Shown here: positions 45,653 through 57,475 of the stretch, in pieces
Layout of the letters: the number at the start of each line of letters is the position of its first letter
How positions within the stretch are numbered: position 1 is the stretch's first letter
Assembly: GCF_041734735.1 (NCBI RefSeq)
Contig: NC_134910.1
Span: 5,255,003 to 5,319,002 of the forward strand
Direction of reading: 5' to 3'
From: Babylonia areolata
Lineage: Eukaryota; Mollusca; Gastropoda; Neogastropoda; Buccinidae
Length of the DNA stretch: 64,000 nt
Notes under the pieces: generated by a model
Told to the model about the DNA's origin: nothing
What the model saw: the letters and a program-made list of their open reading frames with translations, nothing else
Database searches by the model: none
Made by a program: the position numbers and the translations under genes

Positions 45653-47163
45653 GTGGTAAACTTTAACATTGACATTTTTTCTGAAATTACTTTGTCAGTT
45701 GACACCAAATTAGTCATAAAAATAGGAAAAATTCAGTTCTTTCCAGTCATTTTGTTTAAAACAATATTGCACCTCTGGGATGGGCACATAAAAATAAAAA
45801 ATGAAGCCTAATTATATGCAAACTGCATTTACTGTTATATTTATATTTTTTGTATTCTCTAAACTTGGCATTTTGATCTGATATTCTGACACAACAACAA
45901 GAGCAGCCATTATTATCATTTTTGTTCAAACAGGAACTTCTTTTGCTACGCATGGAAGTTTTATTTATTTTGCAAACGTTTTGGTGCAGATAGTAAAGTA
46001 ATTACTCTGTAATTAATTCTTGGGGACTTAATTTGCTTTAAACTGATCTTTCTCAATTAAACATTACATTTTGAAATTATACTCAATACATAAAAAGCTT
46101 GTGTGTTTTACTCTCAGTGTACAGGGCTTTCACTATGTTCATTCGCCCAAGTGGTCTTTTTTCAGAAAATACTAAAATCAATATGACGAGTGGACTTTAC
46201 AGATCTGTTGGCTAAGCGCTGAAGGTCATGGGCAAAAATCAGTTGCATACACATATTTATACACATTCAAAGCGCGTGCTCATATTCTTCGCGAACGCGA
46301 ACGACGCCATTTTGCTTCAAGTTGTTGACCTGCCCGTTCAGTCCTATATTCAATGGACAATATACGATAACATGTGATGGAAAGTTGGAGAAGGAGACCG
46401 TTAAATATTCATTCAAAGAAAGATTTGTGAACGCCTCATCACTTACTGGATTATGCCCCAAACTGCCATAAAAATATCCACAGAATTCACAGTTAAAAAT
46501 TATAAACCATGCGAGTTAAAACCCTTGAACTGATCACGATGAAACGAAAAAATTTCCAGTCTTGACTTTTCTCAAAATGAAGTCCTTTTCACTTCTTACG
46601 ACGTTTAGAAGTACTTGTACTTGGCTCTACGTTATTAGTTTAACAAAATACTAAATTTTCATATCAACTTTAAAACTATAAAACTAGAATGAACATAAAA
46701 GAGAAATTGAATCGACCGTGTCCTACTACATTCCCGGTGGGTGTAACTAGACTTGTACATCTATCTAGATCTTGTGAAAACGGCTAAATGCTGCAGTGTG
46801 TTTGCGGCGATAGCCATTAAAAAGAATTTTTTATTTCCCTTAAAGATTTTTGGAATGCCCAAGATACACCAGAATAGTTTATATAATAATTATTATTATA
46901 ATTTATAGATAATGATTTAAACAGCGTTCTCACTGCGAATACCGCAATTGATTTATCGCCCTTTAAAAAAGTATGTTCAAATATTAAATTTTAGAACGTC
47001 AGTTAAGGAGCCACGATAGTGTAATGGATAAGGCAGTTTCTTCTCATCCGAACACGTGGGGTTCGAATCTGGTTAGGACTTAACACATTTTAACGATTAG
47101 ATTTTTTATTTTATTATTTTTATTTTTATTTATTTTTTTTTTTATAGTGTATCACAAGTGAGT
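45535..47163 (+). mobile_element. Complete-looking repeat with inverted ACTCACTTGTG ends
   Basis: Begins ACTCACTTGTGTAAACAAAG and ends CACAAGTGAGT (47153-47163), an 11-bp perfect terminal inverted repeat. The left part carries a TG run. The right part has a tRNA-like sequence at 47008-47079 with TAGTGTAATGGATAAGGC and a B box GGTTCGAATC, resembling tRNA-Arg. No transposase frame is present. Partial copies are at 16718, 33479 and 37270. It may be a non-autonomous DNA transposon; the tRNA-like piece may be a separate SINE inserted in it. Confidence 0.65.
45590..45651. repeat. (TG)n microsatellite within the repeat
   Basis: Same position within the element as the TG run at 33535-33564, so it is part of the family. 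Confidence 0.9.
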
Positions 47164-47669
47164 CTTGAAGGCCTTGCCTCTCTTGTTTTCATTCTTTTTT
47201 TTCTTTTTTTTTTCTTTTTCAACATGCAGTATGTTACTTGCTGTTATGAATATGCAATGATTCCATCAGCTAATTTGTGTTTGCAAAGTGAGTGTATGTA
47301 ACTATATACCGGCCTATGTGTTTGGTAACCTATCTACAACGACTCTAAAATAAAACACTTCTGTTTCAAAATGAATTCGAAACGTTATACTGAAAACGAC
47401 ATCACATCATTATCTCACCTCTCAACAATCATGTTGTTGTGTTTTTGTTGTTGTTGTTGTTTCTTCAATTATATTTCAGATTTAGTCGTGATTTACTTTT
47501 TTTTTATGCGGTCAGTTTGATGCTTTAATTATTAAACATTTGTGCACTTTGGATTTGTCACTTCATAGATCTGACTCAATGCATATGCACTGATCCACAT
47601 GACATGGTGCTAATTTGATGAGACTGAATGTAGGGGTTCGGTTGAATAACATAAAGGCATGATGCACTC

Positions 47670-47715
<46 letters not shown>

Positions 47716-47778
47716 ACGCGCGCATGTGTGTGCGTGAGTGCGTGTGCGTGTGTGTGTGTTTGTGTTTGTACGTTTCAG
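47164..47778. other. Intron before EB-like module 4
   Basis: T-rich DNA, then a (GT)n tract at 47676-47712 leading into GTACGTTTCAG. Nothing else recognised. Confidence 0.5.
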
Positions 47779-47856
47779 GACGCACGTTGGGTGGTACCTG
47801 CAAAGTCCAAACAGATTGTCCCGAAATTGCTAACTGTGACATTTATAAGCGATGTG
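47779..47856 (+). CDS. Exon: EB-like four-cysteine module 4
   Basis: Acceptor GTTTCAG ends at 47778; donor GTGAGT starts at 47857; 78 nt, phase 1-1. It encodes RTLGGTCKVQTDCPEIANC and DIYKRC, with spacing C-x5-C-x5-C-x5-C. Strong consensus splice sites and similarity to module 2 (LGTCKAATC) make this a firm exon. Confidence 0.78.
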
Positions 47857-48157
47857 GTGAGTGTTCTTTTTTTTCTTTTTTTCTTTTTCATTTCTTTTTG
47901 CCAGTAGTTTGCAAAAATATATATTTACATTTACGACAGCTACTACTACTTCACAGCCGCTACTACAACAACCACTACTCGCCCTGTACCCTTACTCCTG
48001 ATACTATGATTTTTGCTATTAATTACAGTCATGATGATGGTGATGGTTGTGATAATGATGATGATGATGAAATTTCGCCTCAGGCTAGTTTTTAATAATA
48101 AATATGCAAGGCTTCAACAGATATTTTGAGATGCAAACGTCCCCACCCCCACCCCCA

Positions 48158-48349
<192 letters not shown>

Positions 48350-48744
48350 ACTATTCCATTCACATATATGTTACTTTTACTATTCTATTCTTTCAAATGC
48401 ATTGAGAACATAATTATACTTTATGTTTGGTTTAACATACTTAACACATCAAACTGATGCAAGACTAGGGCTAACAACCGTGGCCCACAAATAATAGTCA
48501 TTGTGATCTTCGACAAGAACAGCGGGGAAGGACGGGCTTGCAATTGCGTACGGCAAAAAAAAGTGTGTTGACCTAGAGTATAATACAAACTGCCCTTTTT
48601 CGTGTCACAGACTGTGCCATGTCAGAGTAACGCAGAACTGAAAGCAAAAGGAGAGGGGTAAAGCTTTATTGGTTCGCACTGAGAGCCTTAATAACAGTAA
48701 CAGCTATGTTAGGCACGACAACAGGAATCCACTTGGAACCGTAA

Positions 48745-48945
48745 GCCAATGAGTTGGACACACATACTTGGCAGATTAAGATTCTCTGCTCATTTGGGAA
48801 TTTCGGAGAGAAATGTTGATGAATGGAATCTCCGAACGCCAGAAGGCTGTCTTCCGAACATGTTGAAGAGGCACAGAGTATTGAAAGGTAGCCAAATGGC
48901 CTGCACCTCAAGTACTCATGGATTCAATCAGCTGATGTATCTTTA
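48745..48945 (+). mobile_element. LINE endonuclease N-terminal fragment
   Basis: GAGTTGGACACACATACTTG at 48752-48771 closely matches the minus strand at about 51060 (GAGTTGGACAAACATACCTG). Frames read THTWQIKI then FGNFGEK, the block that in intact LINEs reads TWHIIGLCEVRWKNFGE. Short, with shifts. Confidence 0.5.
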
Positions 48946-50158
48946 GGCCTGAGAGAAGGTGCTGCATTGCAGCATAGCCATTAGGAGTGCTGCTTTTGGC
49001 CCAGCTTCCTACAAATCGGTATGCCCGAAACGGAAGTGTCTTGCGCCATGAAGGCTGGGGCTGTTGCTGACTCAGTCACTACTTAGCTAATGCTGCACAG
49101 TGAGGATCCGGCCTGGTGGCCTCTTAACCTACAGAAGCCCACGGCGATCTTGAGAAGTGTGAGCTTAGTAGGAATCAGCCTGTCACTTTGTCGCTCCCCT
49201 GTGGCTGAAAAGAGTGGAAGGCCTGACGCCCGAATAGAGGTGCTGTTATGCCGGGATTGTTCTCAAGGCTGGGGGACGCTATACCGGCGGATAAACGCAC
49301 CGTTACAGGCAAGAAGAGAATTAAAAGGTGGGCAAACAAACGCCTCTGTTGGCAGACTCAAAGCCACCCCAAAGCCAACAAAAGAGTCGCTGAAGGAGCC
49401 CAGAGACATACATGAGGTGACTCTGTACCTGAGTGTTCTGGGCCGTCTTCCTGCAGCACGATGGGCCTGTTTAGGAAGGTGTCAGAGGCTGTGGAGACCT
49501 CGGAAAGATAGTGGCAGGCCACCTTATCCCAGTCAGCCAAATCTACTGGCTAGTTAGTGGTGGGGCCCGGAAGAGGGACTAGCCAAGGGTCCTGAAATGG
49601 AAGTTCCTTTTCCCTAAAATTTAGGTGGTATACAAATGTTCAGATGCTTCATTTTGTAGAATCCTTTAAATACCTCCCCACGGGAGAACTGCCGGCACCA
49701 AAGACTTTTTACCAGGTAGGGAGTAGGAGGCGTAGAGGTGGCACCCCCACCATGGGCAGGCATACTCTGACACTCTTGATCCATCTCCAGGAGCCTAAGC
49801 AGCCTTGTGGTGCGGGAGCAGCAGGTTTGCTACCAAGGAGGGGTTTAACATAGACAGAGACGCTCCACATGGGATACTCTGTTAGGTTAAGTTCTAACAT
49901 AACAAGATCAGAGTTGATTTCGGCCTCGTCCGAAGCTGAATGAGTAGAAAGAGGTGAGGTGGCAACCCCTGCACTTTCTTCAGCGTCTGAGGAAGCCTGA
50001 TCAAACAATTTCTCTGATTCCTGCAGGGTAGGATCACTTGTAGTGCGGAAGCACCATGTGAGGCAGCATAAGCCTTTGGATCGACCTGGTAGGCACCAGT
50101 TTGACATGGTGCAGTTATTGACACCAATGAGTCAGTGTTATAACCCTGCCTTCGTGGT

Positions 50159-50160
<2 letters not shown>
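48946..50160. other. GC-richer block of unknown nature between two LINE fragments
   Basis: Composition differs from the AT-rich surroundings. A 155-codon plus-strand frame (49090-49557) and a 132-codon minus frame (49709-50107) are open but match no family I know. The position, flanked by LINE endonuclease pieces, suggests LINE leader or ORF1 DNA. A TAATGCTGCACAGTGAGGAT segment at its left part could be the leader start. Confidence 0.35.

Positions 50161-50162
<2 letters not shown>

Positions 50163-50217
<55 letters not shown>
50163..50217. repeat. (GT)n microsatellite
   Basis: About 27 GT units, followed by GTCCGTGGTAAACTTTAACA, a short match to the 45535 repeat family. Confidence 0.9.
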
Positions 50218-50218
<1 letters not shown>

Positions 50219-50689
50219 TGGGGTATGTGCATGCGTATGTGCGACTTTCTGTTTATGTGACTGTGTCTGTGTGTCCGTGGTAAACTTTAACATTGCAAAC
50301 TTATGCGTCTTTTTTTTTTTTTTTTTTTTTTTCTTCCCTGAGATGACTCATTGGGTCGCCACGCAGAACTGTTGATTGCTTTTCAACTCACGATTTTGTA
50401 ATGTTTTTTTACATCGTTTTTTTTCTCCTTCACAGCCTGCCTCTGTGTATACATCTAGTTAACAATCCTGAGAACATCGTTGTTTTAGCTCCATTGATGC
50501 CAGACCTGTTCCAGTTCTGCACAAGAATAATTATAGTATGTCTGGCTGTTTCACTGACCGTTTTAGGAGTGTCATTTATCATTGTTGGGATGTTATATGC
50601 TCACCAAGTGTGTAACTTCTGTAAACAAGAAACAAAGTCATTTTATATCAATGGTGGATTCTCCTGTATCTTTGAGATTCTCGTTACAG

Positions 50690-51216
50690 TAGGGGTTGTA
50701 GAACTCCCGCAAGTCTTCTTGGGCATGTATGCCAGCCTTTGCATTCCAGTCGTCCTGAAGGATGACTTTGTCTTCTTTTAAGCTTTATATTGATGTCCTT
50801 GTGAAGTATAATTTCTCAATCTTGACATCAACATACTCTGATTTAAAGGCATACGTGTGCATTAACGTGATGTTTCACACGCGGATGGATATGAACCTGC
50901 TGGAAACTGGGCAGTATCCCTGTTATGTATTCCTACGTCCTTCTTGACTAAGAAACACTGCACCATGTACACGTCTGTCCTCTTCCTCATAATAGTACAG
51001 GATATGCCCTTTATCCCTTTTTTTTCAAGATCTTAATGTGCCAGGTATGTTTGTCCAACTCAGTGGTCAATTCTTCCAGTTTTCCAACCTGTCTCTGCAT
51101 GTTCTTTTATTCCATTTGGCGAATGTGACGATGTTCCTGCCACAGAAGGAATTTGTAAAGTCCACCTTGGCGGAGATCGACGGGTGGAGCAATGATCAGC
51201 GATCATTTTGAGAGAT

Positions 51217-51268
<52 letters not shown>

Positions 51269-51310
51269 CCATTCTCTCATGGGTGTTTTTACCAGTTCTT
51301 GCGCTGAACA
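50690..51310 (-). mobile_element. LINE endonuclease fragment
   Basis: On the minus strand (right to left): GKLEELTTELDKHTWHIKIL and then EDKVILQDDWNAKAGIHAQE, corresponding to the first and central endonuclease blocks (usual form DILIVQGDWNAKVGEDA). The catalytic Asn of DWNAK is kept. Frame changes lie between the blocks. A T run and an AT run at 51220-51268 interrupt the 5' side. Confidence 0.6.
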
Positions 51311-52204
51311 TTTTCGGCGTTTGAGCTGGAAATACAGTGGTAAGGGAGGTTCAAACATGCTCTGATTTTACCGTTAGTGACTCAGGTTGTGTACACCCCC
51401 TCTGGTCATCGTGACTTGAGTTATGAAGGAGACATTGTATTGGAAAAGTTCAGGGTTGGAAATGCTCCGATCCGCTGTTCTTAATTTTGTGGAAAGAACT
51501 TGACTTGTCTGAAGTGATTATTGTTAAAATTACACCAACACGTCAGAAAATAGATCGATTGTCCCACACGGTCGACTCGATTGCCGTCCATACAAATTAA
51601 TGCACACATGTCCAGTCGTACTTCTGCTGGATGTTGAAAAGAATCAATGCACGTGTTTAATGTGAGCAAGGTGATTATTAGCAAGGGCACATACTTCCAA
51701 GATGGTCTGGGTGTTGCGGTGGAGCAGTTGGGTAACAGCTTATAAACAGATACTGGTAGAGGAGTGTCTTTTCCACCCGGAAAAAGTGATAATGATGATA
51801 ATGATAATAATAATGATGATAGAAGGAGAAGAAGAATGATAAGAATGACTATGACCACCAGAACAGCAGAGGAGGCAAATACTGTCCCGAATATTTGGGC
51901 AAGTGGAGAGTGTCCTGCCCAAGTTACATCCCCACTCTCTCGACCAAGAGTGTTTTAGCCCGGTCGGCGTTGGAATGATTCCCAAAAGTCAACTAGACCC
52001 CAAGGCTGCAGCACTAAGAGCCAGTGCAATCTTGCCTCCTAGTTTGAGAGTCATAGTCCTTCACGAAAGACTAAGCTCCCGTTGCAATGGAGAAACTATT
52101 GATAATTCAGCTCTCACCTTGGCCCATTGAAAACTAATGTTAGTCTGTAATATAACCTGAATGTTGGGCCTATAACAGTAACATTAATGACCATTCTTTT
52201 GAAG
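51311..52204. other. Intron before EB-like module 5; possible dispersed repeat at 51890-52085
   Basis: The stretch around GGTCGGCGTTGGAATGATTC and CAGTGCAATCTTGCCTCCTA resembles a repeat I recall from gastropod genomes; unverified. ATG-rich TGATAA repeats lie at 51785-51850. No exon besides the one at the right edge. Confidence 0.4.
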
Positions 52205-52321
52205 GGATCAAAGTTGGTTTGAAATGTGAGGAGACCAGTCAGTGCACTGCGGGAAGTACTTGTGTCAATCATAAGTGTGCCTGCACGGCCGGCATCGGCA
52301 CTGCTCATCAAGGCCGTTGCG
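52205..52321 (+). CDS. Exon: EB-like cysteine module 5 with extra loop
   Basis: Acceptor CATTCTTTTGAAG ends at 52204; donor GTAAGA starts at 52322; 117 nt, phase 1-1. It encodes IKVGLKCEETSQC, TAGSTCVNHKCACTAG and a final GRC. The first four cysteines keep the C-x5-C-x5-C-x4-C pattern of the other modules. A CxC and a further Cys then give an EGF-like ending. It is the last cysteine module before the polar exon. Confidence 0.75.
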
Positions 52322-52389
52322 GTAAGACATCAGTGTCACTCCTGTGCACCGTCTGTCTTTCTGTTGATACCGCTGTCAGTCTGACTGGA

Positions 52390-52780
52390 AGTCTTTCTTT
52401 CATTTCTGTCTGTCTGTCTGTCTGGAAGTCTTTCTTTCACTTTTGTCTGTCTGTCTGGAAGTCTTTCTTTCACTTTTGTCTGTCTGTCTGGAAGTCTTTC
52501 TTTCATTTCTGTCTGTCTGACTGGAAGTCTTTCTTTCACTTCTGTCTGTCTGTCTGACTGGAAGTCTTTCTTTCACTTTTGTCTGTCTGTCTGGAAGTCT
52601 TTCTTTCATTTCTGTCTGTCTGACTGGAAGTCTTTCTTTCACTTCTGTCTGTCTGTCTGACTGGAAGTCTTTCTTTCACTTCTGTCTGTCTGTCTGACTG
52701 GAAGTCTTTCTTTCACTTCTGTCTGTCTGTCTGACTGGAAGTCTTTCTTTCACTTCTGTCTGTCTGTCTGACTGGCTCTT
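52390..52780. repeat. Tandem repeat of about 32-37 bp, roughly 11 copies
   Basis: The unit contains CTGGAAGTCTTTCTTTCA followed by a variable number of CTGT tetramers. Unit length changes with CTGT copy number. It begins 70 bp after the donor of module 5. Confidence 0.92.
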
Positions 52781-53336
52781 CCAATGTCTGTCTTCACAAT
52801 GTCTGAATGCATGTCATAATACTGGTCTTACTTTCATCTCTGTCTTTCGTCCTATGTCCGTGTCCATTTGCTTGTCATGGACTCCATATGACTTGGCGAA
52901 TGATGGAACAAATCATCCGTGTTCATTCTGCAGTTTGTTTATTGTCTTCCGGTGAGGAATATTGGATTGAAATATTTTAGATCACTGTGCAAAGCAAATG
53001 ATTTAGTGAAAACGGTAAAAAGAAGTGGGTTTCGAATGTGCGTGTTTGTTTTGATATGGACATGTTTGGCGAAGTTTTAAGTGTGGTTGTGAAGTTATCT
53101 TAAAATGTTTGTTGGTAGCGTCTGATAAATTGCAGAATTGGATTCAGAACATTTAGGCAACTGAAAATATGATATATTCATAACGTTTTCTGTGATGTAT
53201 GATATTAAACCAAACTGGCCTTTCATTCTAGATTGATATGTGAACTGTGTCATGATTTGACTGTACATATTTTGGTTTGGATAAAAAAAAATGATAATAA
53301 TAATAAAAAGAAGTAAAGGGTGCTAAATTGATCCGT
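52781..53336. other. Intronic sequence, nothing firm
   Basis: AT-rich. An 18-nt splice-flanked stretch at 52934-52951 is considered chance. Confidence 0.4.
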
Positions 53337-53425
53337 CAAGGAAAAAGTTTGCAGAACGGTTTAGACCCTGCCAGTAATGTGTCAGTGAGGGTCTGGGTTC
53401 GATTCCCGATGTAGCCCTTCTCTTG
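53337..53425 (+). mobile_element. tRNA-like SINE head
   Basis: TTTGCAGAACGGTTTAGACC (A-box side) and GGGTTCGATTCCCGA (perfect B box GGTTCGATTCC) are spaced as in a tRNA. The following body is not recognised with certainty. Confidence 0.5.
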
Positions 53426-53464
53426 GATTTAACTGGATGATCAAACTTCCTTGAAAAACTCAGC

Positions 53465-53680
53465 AAACTGACACCGAATTTGAGATGGCTGTATTTCCTC
53501 TGTTTCTCTTCCCCGACTGTACTTTAAAGATTATCAAGGAGAAGACGTAATCACTGCCAAGATCAGATTGTGGGAATGACCTTGTTATAGGTATATCGTT
53601 GCCAGTCCTGTTTTGGTTCTTCACAATAATATAGTCAATCTGGCTGTGGTACTCAACCATTTGTTTTGCACACAAGCGGA
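53465..53680 (-). mobile_element. LINE endonuclease C-terminal fragment
   Basis: The minus strand reads SQIDYIIVKNQNRTGND, then TRSFPQSDLGSDY and FKVQ. Intact LINEs have NQIDYILVKxRxRS, TRSFPGADIGSDHDLV. The catalytic His of SDH is replaced by Tyr. Confidence 0.75.
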
Positions 53681-53689
53681 TGTGTGTAA

Positions 53690-53825
53690 CGGCGCCTGGT
53701 GGGTAAAGTGTGGAAGTTTTTCCGATCTCCCAGGTCAACATATGTGCAAACCAGCTTGTGCCTGACACCCCTTCGTGTGTATATGTACTCAGAAGATCAA
53801 ATACGCATGTTAAAGATCATTTAAA
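53690..53825 (+). mobile_element. Partial copy of the SINE found at 57679-58052
   Basis: GGCGCCTGGTGGGTAA, CTCCCAGGTCAACATATGTG, CCCCTTCGTGTGTATATG and GATCAAATACGCATGTTAAA follow the order of the fuller copy. The tRNA head is missing. Confidence 0.8.
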
Positions 53826-53990
53826 CACAGGCATTTTATAGAATTTGAAAGGATTTTATGATTAGTGATTTTAAGAAATTTGGCTTTGGAACCGACTTTA
53901 TTCAATGGGTAAAAGTAATTATGGCTAATACTCAAAGTTGTGTCACATACTGTGGTTGGATGTCAGAGCATTTTAGCTGATTTTGTATGT
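53826..53990 (+). mobile_element. L1/Tx1-like reverse transcriptase fragment
   Basis: The frame reads DFKKFGFGTDFIQWVKVIM and then ANTQSCVTYCGWMSEHF. In L1/Tx1-type LINEs the same block is FGFGDxFIxWVKxLY-x-SCVxNNGWxSxFF, immediately before RGVRQGCPLS. The following block is lost into a (CA)n run. Confidence 0.7.
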
Positions 53991-54290
53991 TTTCGTTCCC
54001 GCAACACACACACACACACACACACACACGTCCGCGCGAACTTGTACACTAAGGTGAATGCGGGGAGAGTGATGGAAGGTTGTGTTGCACGTGCTCCAGG
54101 TTCCCTTGATCGTTCGGGATCTCCGAGTGAATTAAGAAATCAGACCACACTGGCACGAATGTCATGTGAATATTGCCTTAGTTGTTTTGAGTTTTGCTAA
54201 CTTGTTCAAAAATCTGGAAAAAGAGAGAAAAAGAGAAGACAAAATCGCTCGCGCGACTTTTACAAGTTTTATACACACACGCGCATAAAG

Positions 54291-54334
<44 letters not shown>

Positions 54335-54744
54335 CTTGTAAAAAATACGGAGAATGGAAGGGATTTTTTTTTTACTCGTGAAATACGGCTTTATGAAATC
54401 ATACATGAAAAGTTGTGCGATGTTGTGTTCCCTGATCGCCAAGGATGGTCAGAGGGAAACAGGTGTCTGTTTTTGTTCTTGTTGTTGTTGTTTTTGTTTG
54501 TTTGTTTGTTTTTACTTCTGTGCCAATGTATGTGTACTTTTGTGTGAATGGGCAATATTTTGTCTTGTTTCTTTCTTTTTCATATATTTCCTTTGATTTT
54601 ATCCAAATATTTGAGTGTCTGGTGCTTCAGTTCGTACAGAACAAGGAATTCATTATCCTTTTCTTTTTCTTTTTTTTCCCCTTAGATTAGAAAGGATGGT
54701 ACAGGTGGAAAACTTTGTTTTCGAAATATTAATGGTGCAATAAG
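53991..54744. other. Intronic sequence with CA runs
   Basis: (CA)n at 54003-54029 and 54295-54331. No transmembrane-type exon could be found here. Confidence 0.45.
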
Positions 54745-55385
<641 letters not shown>

Positions 55386-55485
55386 NNNNNNNNNNNNNNN
55401 NNNNNNNNNNNNNNNNNNNNNNNNNNNNNNNNNNNNNNNNNNNNNNNNNNNNNNNNNNNNNNNNNNNNNNNNNNNNNNNNNNNNN
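55386..55485. other. Assembly gap (100 N)
   Basis: Exactly 100 N, the usual placeholder for a gap of unknown size, next to GT- and G-rich low-complexity DNA. Sequence of unknown length is missing between EB-like module 5 and the long polar exon. Confidence 0.99.
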
Positions 55486-55726
55486 GCGTGTGCTTGTATG
55501 TATTGTGCGTGTGTGTGTGTGGGGGGGGGGGGGGTATATATATTTTTTTTATAATGTTTGGTATCTTGTGGTCAGTTTCTTAATTTCCGATATTTACATA
55601 TATGTTGTATTGTAAACGCCTGGGGCTTGTTTTCTAGATTAGGCGTAAATGCTCACAACAACAAAAACAACAGCAGCAGCAACAACAACAACAATAATAA
55701 TAATCATAATAATTTCACGCTTTCAG

Positions 55727-56806
55727 AAACCGCTACAACTCATGAGCCACAGAATTCCCCTGCCAATAGCTTCGCTCACAGAACCACATCGGGATACCCC
55801 ACACTTGTCAAAGAGTCTCATGCACAGGAAGGAACCCCCAGTGTGCATTTCCACCTTGACAACAGTGACGGGTCAACGATCTCTGCATCTCGTTGCCAAG
55901 GAGATAGTCCAGAAGAAAGGGAAAATGACGAAAATTCACCCAAATCAGGAACCCAAACACTTGAACCGGAAGCAGAGCTAGAACCAGGACCACTCTCCAT
56001 CACCGAAATCCACAACCGACCCCCTGAGAAAGAAGGGCTGGGGAAACATAGCGCCATTCGGGTCAACGAAAATGGAGAGAGGAATGAGAACCAAGCGCCC
56101 AAGAGGGCATCTTTTGGTGAAGACGGAAATCGACGAAAGCCAGGAAACCATGAGACAGCAGAAAGAAGAAAGGCACTGAACTCCACATGGAATGATTCAA
56201 AAGTCCAAGAAAGTCGACCAGATGGAATAAACCATGAAAGTAAGGTGACCTCCAAAGAAAACAGCTCAGAAACGTTGGTTCAGTTCTCAGAAGACACTAG
56301 TCATGGACAGTCAGCAAACTCCAGCGATACTGAAAAGGAACTGGACAGATTTTATCGAATCATTCTGAACGAAAGGAGACAGGTCACCAGAATGGGAGCC
56401 GACAGTGATGGCCTGCATCAGACAGCAACAAGAAAGCATCAGAACAAGGTTACACAGATGGATCAGAATGCCAGTGAAGATGGTTTGACCGATCCTCTAA
56501 AATGGTTGAATTTCAGAGAAGTGGACGGGAACTCAAGGACTGAAGATGTAAAGACAAATGAGCATGATTCAGGGGAAGTTGAAAACACACCTTTGAAGAC
56601 TTTCAATCCAGAGACAGGGGGAAACGTGCAGCACAGTGCATGGCAGAAAGTAGAAAAGTCGGACACATTGTCACACTACAAACTTCATCCACTAATGAAG
56701 AGTCCTCTTGGTTCTCCCTCTTTCAAAGAAAAACACATCAGGTACACGGGTGGACACGCCGGGTACGGCATGAACATGCATTCCGAGATCAGAAGACGAA
56801 GAAATG
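55727..56806 (+). CDS. Exon: 1080-nt exon coding a long polar, probably disordered segment
   Basis: Acceptor ACGCTTTCAG ends at 55726; donor GTACGT starts at 56807; 1080 nt, phase 1-1, 359 whole codons with no stop. It is rich in Asn, Ser, Glu, Lys and Thr, has no cysteine except one (SRCQGD), and has no hydrophobic stretch. Potential N-glycosylation sites include NST, NSS and NAS. Short patches such as DRFYRIILNERRQV and HIRYTGGHAGYGMNMH look less random than the rest. It matches no family I know. It could be a mucin-like stalk or, if a membrane span is hidden in the gap, a cytoplasmic region. The Asn run upstream (55660-55720) is CAA/AAT repeat before the acceptor and is not counted as coding. 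Confidence 0.72.
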
Positions 56807-57169
56807 GTACGTAAAAGAATTAGCTTTCCAATGGTGGTTTTTAATTAATGAATAATTTTATAAGAAAAAAAAAGTTTACTGGCACTACCGAGATCACGCC
56901 TTTGAATTATTTTTCATCCAATGTTCCACAGAGATTGTCCATGGTTAGAGTATTTGTGGAGAAATTAAAGTTCAGAAATCAAACGACAAGGTCACAACAT
57001 GGCATGTTGAATGATAGAAAAAGCTTGCAGATAGAAGTGTGACGCGGCATGGCAAACAACGTTCATGGAACTGTGAGATGAGAGGAAAAAAAAAACCGTG
57101 CATAGTCATGATCAGGATCCATTAATGAAAATTGTGGCATGACATTTGGGAAAAATGTGATAGAGCTTG

Positions 57170-57475
57170 GGGTTTTCCTTCAGTTGTTACTAAACTCGGT
57201 AAAGTGATGGTTTTCCTTCAGTTGTTACTAAACTCGGTAAAGTGATGGTTTTCCTTCAGTTGTTACTAAACTCGGTAAAGTGATGGTTTTCCTTCAGTTG
57301 TTACAAAACTCGGTAAAGTGATGGTTTTCCTTCAGTTGTTACTAAACTCGGTAAAGTGATGGTTTTCCTTCAGTTGTTACTAAACACGGTAAAGTGATGG
57401 TTTTCCTTCAGTTGTTACTAAACTCGGTAAAGTGATGGTTTTCCTTCAGTTGTTACTAAACTCGGTAAAGTGATT
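57170..57475. repeat. 38-bp tandem repeat, about 8 copies
   Basis: The unit starts GGTTTTCCTTCAGTTGTTAC and ends CTCGGTAAAGTGAT. Copies differ at only one or two positions, so the array is young. Each unit contains TTTTCCTTCAG and GGTAAAGT, i.e. acceptor-like and donor-like motifs about 20 bp apart. Confidence 0.95.

Noticed and set aside
47008-47079. tRNA-Arg gene
   Set aside because: Acceptor stem does not pair well by eye, and it lies inside a repeat element; more likely a SINE or element part.
50401-50781. 126-codon hydrophobic plus-strand frame resembling a membrane protein
   Set aside because: It is antisense to a LINE endonuclease fragment with recognisable DWNAK block.
52934-52951. 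18-nt micro-exon after TTCTGCAG
   Set aside because: Splice-like on both sides and phase 1, but too short to distinguish from chance.
55558-55726. Methionine start and Asn run preceding the long polar exon as true N-terminus
   Set aside because: The Asn run is CAA/AAT repeat. A consensus acceptor in the right phase follows it, making the upstream part intronic.
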